Assembly (NCBI GenBank): GCA_023251695.1
Contig: JAHEYE010000084.1
Coordinates: 3,292 to 11,948 of the forward strand
Source: Sphingobacteriaceae bacterium
Lineage (GTDB): Bacteria > Bacteroidota > Bacteroidia > B-17B0 > Aurantibacillaceae
Length of the DNA: 8,657 nucleotides
Direction of reading: 5' to 3'
Below, piece after piece: positions 1-6,667 of this stretch. Each line of letters starts with the position of its first letter. Position 1 is the first letter of the stretch. Made by a program: the position numbers and the translations under genes. The notes beneath the pieces were generated by a model, which was given only the letters and a program-made list of their open reading frames with translations, made no database searches and had not been told where the DNA came from.

Positions 1-600
1 GTAATTACTGCAGTAGCTCACGGTCATCAGGCTGCTGTCTCTATAAATAATTTATGTCAGGGCATTGATTTGAATAAACGCCTTGATCCAATGGTGAATC
101 TGGTTAGCGCGAAAATGGGAATTCACGAGTGGAGTTATGATAGTGAGGTAGCAAGTGATTTAAGGTACAAAGTACCGCAAGCCGATAAAAAAGTAACGCT
201 TACCAATAGAAAAAAAGAAGTTGAATTAGGCTTTGATCCGTTAACCGGATTTAAAGAAGCTGAACGTTGTTTAAATTGCGACGTACAAACCGTTTTTACA
301 GAATCAAAATGTATTGAGTGCGATGCCTGTATGGATGTTTGTCCAACTGCATGTATCACCTTTACCGATAATACTGAAGAAGAAAGCGACTTACGTAATT
401 TATTAAAAATGCCTGCTAAAAATAAAACACAGGATATTTACGTATCGGATATACTTCCTACAAAACGCGTGATGGTAAAAGACGAGAACGTTTGTTTGCA
501 TTGCGGTTTGTGTGCTGAACGTTGTCCGACCTCAGCATGGGATATGCAAAAATTCTTCTATAACGTAACTAAAACACACACAGGATGTCAAAAAAATTAA
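1..600 (+). CDS. FAD-dependent, GltD-like oxidoreductase with C-terminal 2x[4Fe-4S] ferredoxin domain (5' partial)
   Basis: The frame is open from base 1, so the start and the FAD and NAD(P) domains lie off the window; a TTG at 70 is internal. The 199 visible residues begin with a stretch of the kind that ends GltD-type flavin domains (small residues, then GHQAAVSIN). They continue with a C90LNC93 pair and two ferredoxin motifs: C104xxC107xxC110xxxC114P and C165xxC168xxC171xxxC175P. Two-cluster domains normally exchange the fourth ligand between motifs, so two [4Fe-4S] clusters are expected. The likely role is the electron-transfer subunit between NAD(P)H/FAD and the KorAB core encoded immediately downstream; the gene overlaps korA by 16 nt. 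It matches the GltD-like subunit I recall from 2-oxoglutarate:NADP+ oxidoreductase, but cofactor specificity cannot be judged without the missing N-terminus. The segment between the two cysteine motifs is long (about 49 residues from C114P to C165) and rich in charged residues. Confidence 0.85.
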   Translation, partial: VITAVAHGHQAAVSINNLCQGIDLNKRLDPMVNLVSAKMGIHEWSYDSEVASDLRYKVPQADKKVTLTNRKKEVELGFDPLTGFKEAERCLNCDVQTVFTESKCIECDACMDVCPTACITFTDNTEEESDLRNLLKMPAKNKTQDIYVSDILPTKRVMVKDENVCLHCGLCAERCPTSAWDMQKFFYNVTKTHTGCQKN

Positions 601-2564
601 AGAAAAAAATAGTTAAGAAAGCGACAAAAAAGGTAGCGAAGAAAGCAACGAAAAGTGTGAGTAAAAAAGTTGCAAAAAAATCTAACACTAAAAAAGTTGC
701 GAAGAAGGCTGGCCTTAAAGTGGTAAAGAAATCGGTTGTTGAAAGCAAAAGTAAAGTAAACGATTTTGTGATTCGCTTTGCAAATGTAAACGGAACAGGT
801 TCGGCAAGTGCTAACTTTTTATTTACAAAGGCTATTTTCAGGATGGGAATTCCTGTTACACCAAAAAATATTTTCCCTTCAAACATTCAGGGCTTACCAA
901 CCTGGTACGAAGTTCGCGTAAGTGAAAAAGGTTATTTAGGTCGCCGCGAAGGAATTGATTTGATGGTTGCCGTTAATCCGCAAAGTATGCTAAGCGATGT
1001 TAATGCTGTAAAAAAAGGTGGCTATTTTTTATACGACAGTTCTAAGACTCTACATTCTCAATACATCCGTAACGATATTAATTACATTGGTATTCCGCTC
1101 ATGCAAATGTGTAACGAAGCTTACACCGATGCACGGCAACGTCAGTTATTTAAAAACATCGTTTACGTTGGGGCATTAATTGCTTTATTAGATATTGAAT
1201 TTTCTGTTTTTGAAGGACTATTAGCAGAACAGTTTAAAGGAAAAGAAAAATTAATTCCGTCGAACGTAAAAGCATTACAATTAGGAATTGATTATGTTAA
1301 AGCAAATTTCAAATATCCATTAGACATTCGTGTTGAACGACGCAACTTAGTTAAAGATTGGATTTTAATGGAAGGAAATGCAGCTTGTGGTTTAGGTGCA
1401 GTTTATGCCGGTGCAACTTTTGCAGCATGGTATCCGATTACTCCTTCCACTTCTGTTGTAGAAGGTTTCAGCGAATTCGCTGCTGAATTCAGAACAGATA
1501 AAGTTACAGGTAAAAAAAATGTAGCCATTGTTCAGGCTGAAGATGAATTAGCAGCAATCGGAATGGCAATTGGTGCAAACTGGAATGGCGCACGTTCTTT
1601 TACTGCAACAAGCGGGCCCGGTTTATCATTGATGAATGAATTTTTAGGTTTAGCTTATTTTGCTGAAATACCTGTTGTGTTAGTGGATGTTCAACGTACA
1701 GGTCCATCAACAGGAATGCCAACAAGAACACAGCAATCCGATGTTTTAGAAGCTGCGTATGCATCACACGGTGATACAAAACATGTTTTAATATTTCCTT
1801 CAACTCCTAAAGAATGTTTTGAAATGACAGCCGATTCATTTGATTTAGCTGAAGAATTACAAACTCCGGTAATCATAATGACCGATCTTGATTTGGGAAT
1901 GAACGATCACATGTCTCCTCCATTAAATTGGGATGACAAACGTGAATATAAAAGAGGAAAAGTTTTAGATGCTGAAATGCTTGAAAAAATTGAAAAATTC
2001 GGTCGTTATCTTGATGTAGATAAAGATGGAATCACTTACCGTACAATTCCGGGGACACATCCATCTAAAGGTTCATTTTTTACAAGAGGAACTTCCAGAG
2101 ATGAATATGCCGTTTATACAGAAGACAGCGGATCATATCAGCGCAACATGGACAGATTGATAAGAAAGTGGAATACCGCAAAAAAAATGGTACCTGCCCC
2201 GCATGTTTATCAAAAATCAAATCAATCTGAAAACGGAATTTTATTTTTCGGAACATCAGAATACGCTGCTGAAGAAGCAATGGATATTTTAAAAGAACAG
2301 GGAAAACCTGTTGATGCGATTCGTATTAAGTCATTCCCATTCAGTAAAGCGGTTGAAGATTTTATTAATTCGCACAAACGCATTTTTGTTATTGAACAAA
2401 ACCGTGATGCTCAAATGAGAAGTTTACTGATGATTGAATTAGGAATTAATCCTTCTAAATTAATTTCAGTTTTAAATTATAATGGATTACCAATTACAGC
2501 CGATAATATTCTAGGACAAATTGCAAAAAATTTATCAGGTTCTAAAAAATTAAAAAAAGCTTAA
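585..2564 (+). CDS. korA: 2-oxoacid oxidoreductase, fused gamma-alpha subunit (KorA type), with lysine-rich N-terminal tail
   Basis: This is one half of a thiamine-dependent 2-oxoacid oxidoreductase that oxidatively decarboxylates a 2-oxoacid to its acyl-CoA (or the reverse) with KorB. Residues 60-250 are the gamma domain, where a VNGTGSASAN loop (68-77) replaces the usual GxGGQG. Residues 262-440 are the pyrimidine-binding alpha domain, with YPITPST (283-289), QAEDE (317-321), ATSGPGLSLM (341-350) and QRTGPSTGMPT (370-380). Residues 470-530 are the linker domain and 550-650 a transketolase-C-like end. Residues 2-57 are an added lysine-rich tail. ATG 585 is chosen because the next in-frame ATG (843, Met87) lies inside the gamma domain; in-frame GTG codons at 657 and 720 are possible but weaker starts. 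There is no proper Shine-Dalgarno; AGG abuts the ATG. Translation is probably coupled to the upstream gene through the 16-nt overlap. The substrate (2-oxoglutarate or another) is inferred only. Confidence 0.9.
   Translation: MSKKLKKKIVKKATKKVAKKATKSVSKKVAKKSNTKKVAKKAGLKVVKKSVVESKSKVNDFVIRFANVNGTGSASANFLFTKAIFRMGIPVTPKNIFPSNIQGLPTWYEVRVSEKGYLGRREGIDLMVAVNPQSMLSDVNAVKKGGYFLYDSSKTLHSQYIRNDINYIGIPLMQMCNEAYTDARQRQLFKNIVYVGALIALLDIEFSVFEGLLAEQFKGKEKLIPSNVKALQLGIDYVKANFKYPLDIRVERRNLVKDWILMEGNAACGLGAVYAGATFAAWYPITPSTSVVEGFSEFAAEFRTDKVTGKKNVAIVQAEDELAAIGMAIGANWNGARSFTATSGPGLSLMNEFLGLAYFAEIPVVLVDVQRTGPSTGMPTRTQQSDVLEAAYASHGDTKHVLIFPSTPKECFEMTADSFDLAEELQTPVIIMTDLDLGMNDHMSPPLNWDDKREYKRGKVLDAEMLEKIEKFGRYLDVDKDGITYRTIPGTHPSKGSFFTRGTSRDEYAVYTEDSGSYQRNMDRLIRKWNTAKKMVPAPHVYQKSNQSENGILFFGTSEYAAEEAMDILKEQGKPVDAIRIKSFPFSKAVEDFINSHKRIFVIEQNRDAQMRSLLMIELGINPSKLISVLNYNGLPITADNILGQIAKNLSGSKKLKKA
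588..755 (+). other. Lysine-rich low-complexity tail of KorA (residues 2-57)
   Basis: By my count 25 of the first 57 residues are lysine and only one is acidic (Glu53). A KKVAKKA/S unit recurs, with variants near residues 16-21, 27-33, 36-42 and 45-50, roughly every 10 residues. The composition resembles histone-H1-like bacterial tails rather than any part of a KorA fold. At the DNA level the segment is a run of A-tracts and AAA/AAG codons. The conserved gamma domain starts just after it (VNDFVIRFANVNG). Function is unknown; a flexible linker, nucleic-acid or polyanion contact, or an anchor to acidic partner surfaces are possibilities. Confidence 0.85.
591..597 (+). promoter_or_regulatory. 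Candidate -1 ribosomal slippery heptamer (A AAA AAT) before the flavoprotein stop
   Basis: Read in the upstream gene's frame the heptamer is A-AAA-AAT, followed at once by its TAA stop (598-600). It fits X-XXY-YYZ, and a one-base backward slip gives AAA-AAA and then enters the korA frame at TTA-AAG. The geometry is visible in the sequence. Use as a frameshift site is not shown: A-runs are common in this AT-rich, lysine-rich stretch, and plain termination with reinitiation at ATG 585 is simpler. I see no convincing downstream stimulatory hairpin or pseudoknot. Confidence 0.25.
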
Positions 2565-2565
2565 T

Positions 2566-3618
2566 ATGAGTTACGTTAGACCAACATTCCGCCATCCCGA
2601 ATTACCTAAAAATAAACTGGGATATACAATTGACTATTACGAAGGATCCCTTTCTACACTTTGTGCGGGCTGCGGACACGATTCGATAAGCGCTGCAGTT
2701 ATACAAGGCTGTTACGAAATGAATATTGAACCCCATCGTTTAGCAAAACTCTCAGGCATCGGTTGTTCATCAAAAACTCCAGCGTATTTTTTAAGTAACT
2801 CTCACGGATTTAATTCCGTTCACGGCCGTATGCCTTCTGTTGCAACAGGAGCAAACATGGCAAACCGCGATTTGATTTATTTTGGCGTTTCAGGTGATGG
2901 TGATACAGCGAGTATTGGAATGGGACAATTTGTTCACGTAATCCGTCGTAATTTAAACATGGTTTACATTGTTATGAATAACGGTTGCTATGGTTTAACG
3001 AAAGGACAAGATTCTGCAACAGCTGATGAAGGTTCGAAAAATAAAACCGGACAAGTAAATTTATTTGAATCGATTGACCTTGCAAGTTTAGCAATTGAAT
3101 TAGGTGCAACTTTTGTTGCGCAAAGTTTTTCGGGTGATAAAACACAATTGGTTCCGCTTATTAAAGCAGCAATGAAACATCCCGGATTTGCATTTATAAA
3201 TGTTATTTCACCTTGTGTTACTTTCAATAATAATGTTGGTTCAACAAAATCTTACGATTACGTTCGCGAACACGTTGAAGCAACAGCAACTGTGGATTTT
3301 GTTCCTCAGATGCAGGAGATCAGTGTTGAATACGGGAAAGGAAGTCATAAGCATGTAAAAATGCACGATGGTTCCCTTATAGAATTACACAAACTGGCAG
3401 AGGACTGGAATCCGTTAGACAGGCAATCGGCAATGAATGCAGTTTTAAATGCGAAAGCAAAAAACGAAATTCTCACCGGGTTATTATATGTAGACCCGGA
3501 TAGTCGTGATTTACATCATTTACTTCAGACTAACGACAAGCCTTTGAATTCACTTACAAAAGATGTTTTGTGTCCGGGTTCAGAAGCTTTAAAAGGTATT
3601 AATGCAGGTTTAAGGTAA
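2566..3618 (+). CDS. korB: 2-oxoacid oxidoreductase, beta subunit (thiamine pyrophosphate and [4Fe-4S])
   Basis: This is the catalytic partner of KorA; it binds thiamine pyrophosphate and carries the FeS cluster that accepts electrons from the bound intermediate. The 350 residues are a normal family length. The TPP motif runs from GDGD (110-113) through IGMGQFVHVIRRN to NNGCYGLTKGQ (138-148). Four cysteines sit where KorB-type cluster ligands are expected: C33 and C36 in CAGCGH, C67 in GIGCSSKTPAYF, and C217 in SPCVTFN. The start ATG lies 1 nt after the korA stop (TAA-T-ATG... arrangement is TAA, one A/T base, ATG), so the pair is surely cotranscribed and probably translationally coupled. No Shine-Dalgarno is visible. 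No cysteine or TPP-motif residue is missing, so the enzyme should be active. Specificity among 2-oxoacids is not determined by anything I can see. Confidence 0.93.
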   Translation: MSYVRPTFRHPELPKNKLGYTIDYYEGSLSTLCAGCGHDSISAAVIQGCYEMNIEPHRLAKLSGIGCSSKTPAYFLSNSHGFNSVHGRMPSVATGANMANRDLIYFGVSGDGDTASIGMGQFVHVIRRNLNMVYIVMNNGCYGLTKGQDSATADEGSKNKTGQVNLFESIDLASLAIELGATFVAQSFSGDKTQLVPLIKAAMKHPGFAFINVISPCVTFNNNVGSTKSYDYVREHVEATATVDFVPQMQEISVEYGKGSHKHVKMHDGSLIELHKLAEDWNPLDRQSAMNAVLNAKAKNEILTGLLYVDPDSRDLHHLLQTNDKPLNSLTKDVLCPGSEALKGINAGLR

Positions 3619-3638
3619 GTGCCTTAATTTTAATTTTG
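3609..3638 (+). promoter_or_regulatory. Candidate Bacteroidota-type promoter for pntAB
   Basis: TAATTTTG at 3631-3638 matches the Bacteroidota -7 consensus TAnnTTTG exactly. It lies in the only sizeable gap inside the plus-strand metabolic block (42 nt between korB and pntA). The -33 side is weak: a TTT at 3609-3611, about 19 nt upstream, instead of TTG. Transcription would begin around 3642-3648, leaving a leader of roughly 13-19 nt before ATG 3661. T-rich spacers can match this motif by chance. Confidence 0.4.
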
Positions 3639-3660
3639 TTTCACTAAATATAAAAACATT

Positions 3661-5205
3661 ATGAAAGTTGGAATTCCGTCCGAAATATTTCCAAATGAGT
3701 TAAGGGTTGCTGCAACTCCAAAAACTGTTAAGCGTTTGCAAAAACAGGGCTTTGAAGTTCAAATTCAAAAAGGCGCCGGAGTTAAAGCGAACTTTTCAGA
3801 TAAAGAATTTGAAGAGGCAGGAGCTAAAATTGTAAACACAGCAGCAGATATTTACGGCACTTCCGATATTGTTCTTAAAGTAAAAGAACCTTCAGTTGAA
3901 GAAGTTGGTATGATGAAGGAAGGTTTAGTAATGCTAAGTTATTTGTGGCCTGCACAAAATCAAGATTTACTTCAAAAATTAGCCGATAAAAAAGTTAATG
4001 CAATTGCTATGGACGCGATTCCGCGTATTTCAAGAGCACAAAAAATGGACGTGCTTTCCTCAATGGCAAACATCTCAGGTTACCGCGCCGTAATTGAAGG
4101 CTCTTATCATTTCGGAAGATTTTTAAACGGACAAATTACAGCTGCCGGTAAAGTTGAACCCGCTAAAGTTTTAGTGATTGGTGCCGGTGTTGCAGGATTA
4201 GCTGCCATTGGTGCTGCTAATTCTTTAGGTGCAATTGTGAGAGCATTTGATACCCGTAAAGAAGTTGCCGAACAAATCGAATCGATGGGCGCAACATTCC
4301 TGACTGTCGAAATAAATGAAGACGGTGCAACATCTTCAGGTTACTCAAAAGAAATGAGTAAAGAATTTATTGAAGCTGAAATGAAATTATTTTCAGAACA
4401 AGCAAAAGAATGTGATATTGTAATTACCACTGCACAAATTCCCGGAAGAGCTGCTCCTAAATTATGGATGGATTATCACGTAGCCGCCATGAAACCCGGT
4501 TCTGTTATTGTGGATTTAGCTGCTTCTACAGGCGGCAACTGTGCGCTTACAAAAAACGGCGAAGTTTACACAACCGACAATGGAGTTACTATGGTTGGTA
4601 AACTAAATCAATTGCCTTCTCAAGCTTCACAACTTTACGGAAATAACTTATGTCACTTATTAGATGATATGGGTAAAAACGAAAAATGGAAAATTGATAT
4701 GGAAGATGCCGTTGTATCCCGTGCAATGGTTACTTATAACGGAAAAATTAACTGGCCGCCTGCTCCACTTCCTGTTAGTCCAACAGCCGGCGGAAAAGTA
4801 AAAGTAGTTCCACCTACGGCAGAAGAACAAAAAATTTCGGATGACGCAAAAGCAAAAAAAGCAACTACTTCCATGTTTATCACCTTGGCAATAGTTGGCG
4901 GTTTATTGTTTTTAGTTGGTAAATATGCTCCATCTGAATTCATTCAACACTTCACCGTATTTGTATTGGCTGTGTTTGTAGGTTGGCAATTAATTACCAA
5001 TGTGGCGCACGCTTTACACACGCCTTTAATGGCTGTAACAAATGCAATCAGCGGAATTATTGTAGTAGGTGGTTTACTTCAAACTACCGACGATATAAAA
5101 AGTCCAATGACCATTATTGCAGGTATTGCCATTTTGATCGCCAGCATAAATATTGTTGGTGGTTTCCTCGTTACTCATCGTATGTTGAAAATGTTTAAAA
5201 AATAA
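3661..5205 (+). CDS. pntA: NAD(P) transhydrogenase subunit alpha (fused dI plus membrane part)
   Basis: With PntB this forms the inner-membrane proton-pumping transhydrogenase, which moves hydride from NADH to NADP+ using the proton gradient, or the reverse. Residues 1-360 are the NAD(H)-binding dI domain. They include the N-terminal alanine-dehydrogenase/PNT signature (GIPSE at 4-8, NELRVAATP at 12-20), the R122-xxxx-Q127-xx-D130 loop that matches the RQD loop of studied enzymes, the GAGVAG Rossmann loop (174-179) and FDTR (196-199). A Pro/Lys-rich linker (about 363-400) leads to four hydrophobic helices near 402-420, 428-446, 455-474 and 483-503. This is the undivided, E. coli-like form, not the split PntAA/PntAB form; 514 residues is a usual length. 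The leader is A-rich with no Shine-Dalgarno. The gene is 6 nt from pntB and follows korB by 42 nt. Confidence 0.95.
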   Translation: MKVGIPSEIFPNELRVAATPKTVKRLQKQGFEVQIQKGAGVKANFSDKEFEEAGAKIVNTAADIYGTSDIVLKVKEPSVEEVGMMKEGLVMLSYLWPAQNQDLLQKLADKKVNAIAMDAIPRISRAQKMDVLSSMANISGYRAVIEGSYHFGRFLNGQITAAGKVEPAKVLVIGAGVAGLAAIGAANSLGAIVRAFDTRKEVAEQIESMGATFLTVEINEDGATSSGYSKEMSKEFIEAEMKLFSEQAKECDIVITTAQIPGRAAPKLWMDYHVAAMKPGSVIVDLAASTGGNCALTKNGEVYTTDNGVTMVGKLNQLPSQASQLYGNNLCHLLDDMGKNEKWKIDMEDAVVSRAMVTYNGKINWPPAPLPVSPTAGGKVKVVPPTAEEQKISDDAKAKKATTSMFITLAIVGGLLFLVGKYAPSEFIQHFTVFVLAVFVGWQLITNVAHALHTPLMAVTNAISGIIVVGGLLQTTDDIKSPMTIIAGIAILIASINIVGGFLVTHRMLKMFKK

Positions 5206-5211
5206 GACCTT

Positions 5212-6615
5212 ATGTTTATCGTAAAAGAAATTCAAACAGCAGCCTATTTATTTGCAAGTATTCTGTTCATTTTAAGTTTAGGAGGTTTGTCCTCACAAGA
5301 ATCAGCAAAACGAGGAGTCCTTTTTGGTATAATCGGAATGGCTATTGCTATTATTGCGACAGTACTTGGTGAAGGCGTATCAGGACATATTTATATTATT
5401 AGCGCCATTGCTATTGCTTCTGTAATAGGTTTAATGGTTGCCCGTAAAGTAGAAATGACATCGATGCCACAGCTCGTTGCTATCTTACATAGTTTTGTTG
5501 GATTGGCTGCAGTGTTGGTTGGGTTCGGTTCGTATTTAGATCCTAAAACGCAATTGCTTCAAGGAGCGGAACACAGCATTCACTTAGTGGAAGTATTTGT
5601 TGGTATTTTTATTGGTGCCATCACCTTTACAGGCTCCATTATTGCGTGGGGAAAATTGGATGGTAAAATACCTTCTAAACCATGGTCATTTAGCGGACTT
5701 CAAATAATGAATTTATCCTTAATGATTGCGAGTACTGTATTAGGCGTATTTTTCTGCAAAGCAGAAGGCACAAGCGGAATGCTTCCATTGTTAATCATGA
5801 CAGCCATTGCATCCTTCGTTGGTGTTGTATTGGTAATGGCAATTGGTGGTGGCGATATGCCGGTAGTAGTTTCTATGCTGAACTCTTATTCAGGATGGGC
5901 AGCAGCAGCAGCAGGATTTATGTTGGGTAACGATTTATTAATTGTGACCGGAGCATTAGTTGGAAGTTCAGGAGCGATTCTTTCTATGCATATGTGTCAC
6001 GCGATGAATCGTTCGTTTTTCTCTGTGATTTTTGCGAATGCGACTGCATCCTCTTCACAAGGTGGAGAGAAAAAAGCTATTGAAGGTGAAGTAACAGCAT
6101 TGAACCACGAAGAAGTTGCAGCATTATTAAAAGAAGCAAAGTCAGTTGTTATTGTTCCGGGTTACGGAATGGCTGTTGCGAAAGCTCAGTACCCCATTTA
6201 CGACATGGTTCAAACATTACGCAAAGCAGGAAAAAATGTTCGTTTCGCAATTCACCCCGTGGCAGGTCGTTTACCGGGACATATGAATGTATTATTAGCA
6301 GAGGCAAATGTACCTTACGATATTGTATTGGAAATGGATGAAATTAATGAAGATATGCCGAGTACAGATGTGGCAATGGTAATCGGAGCGAATGATGTTG
6401 TGAATCCAAGTGCACAAGATGATCCGGCAAGTTCAATTTATGGAATGCCCGTAATAGAAGTATGGAAAGCTGAAAAAGTTATTATTATGAAACGTTCTAT
6501 GTCTGCCGGTTACTCAGGTGAAGACAATCCTTTGTTCTACAAACCAAATTCAGAAATGCTTTACGGAGATGCGAAAGTAAGTGTTGAAAAACTTTTAGGC
6601 TTCTTAAAAGCATAA
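5212..6615 (+). CDS. pntB: NAD(P) transhydrogenase subunit beta
   Basis: This is the partner of PntA; it supplies most of the proton channel (dII) and the NADP(H)-binding dIII domain. Residues 1-275 contain about eight or nine hydrophobic helices. His93 in ILHSFVGLAAVLVG and Asn224 in SMLNSYSGWAAAAAGFM correspond to the proton-pathway residues His91 and Asn222 of the E. coli subunit. The soluble dIII, from about 290, has the VPGYGMAVAKAQ loop (315-326), HPVAGRLPGHMNVLLAEA (348-365), GANDVVNPSAQDDPAS (392-407) and KRSMSAGYSGEDNPLF (427-442), which is the NADP-binding region. The length (467) is close to the E. coli 462. ATG 5212 lies 6 nt after the pntA stop with no clear Shine-Dalgarno. All key motifs are intact. 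Transcription of the block ends at the hairpin starting 19 nt downstream. Confidence 0.96.
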   Translation: MFIVKEIQTAAYLFASILFILSLGGLSSQESAKRGVLFGIIGMAIAIIATVLGEGVSGHIYIISAIAIASVIGLMVARKVEMTSMPQLVAILHSFVGLAAVLVGFGSYLDPKTQLLQGAEHSIHLVEVFVGIFIGAITFTGSIIAWGKLDGKIPSKPWSFSGLQIMNLSLMIASTVLGVFFCKAEGTSGMLPLLIMTAIASFVGVVLVMAIGGGDMPVVVSMLNSYSGWAAAAAGFMLGNDLLIVTGALVGSSGAILSMHMCHAMNRSFFSVIFANATASSSQGGEKKAIEGEVTALNHEEVAALLKEAKSVVIVPGYGMAVAKAQYPIYDMVQTLRKAGKNVRFAIHPVAGRLPGHMNVLLAEANVPYDIVLEMDEINEDMPSTDVAMVIGANDVVNPSAQDDPASSIYGMPVIEVWKAEKVIIMKRSMSAGYSGEDNPLFYKPNSEMLYGDAKVSVEKLLGFLKA

Positions 6616-6633
6616 TTCTTTAATAATAACTGC

Positions 6634-6661
6634 AACCCAGACTTAACCGTCTGGGTTTTTT
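6634..6661 (+). terminator. Intrinsic terminator after pntB
   Basis: A perfect 9-bp stem, AACCCAGAC (6634-6642) with GTCTGGGTT (6649-6657), encloses a 6-nt loop and runs into six T residues (6656-6661), then C and four more T. No T-tract is visible on the opposite side, so it works in the plus direction only. It lies 18 nt after the pntB stop and ends only 6 nt before the next start codon. Confidence 0.9.
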
Positions 6662-6667
6662 CTTTTA

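Noticed and set aside
70..72. TTG as a possible true start of the flavoprotein gene
   Set aside because: The frame is open to base 1, and the residues before it match the end of a GltD-like flavin domain, so the gene begins upstream of the window.
569..886. Minus-strand 105-codon open frame rich in Phe and Leu, opposite the start of korA
   Set aside because: It is the mirror of AAA/AAG lysine codons (TTT/CTT) in the lysine-rich tail. It has no family resemblance and lies fully antisense to a strong gene.
5899..5913. (GCA)5 microsatellite-like run in pntB
   Set aside because: It encodes the Ala run in SGWAAAAAGFM, which is conserved in PntB proteins as I know them, so protein constraint explains it better than a phase-variable repeat.
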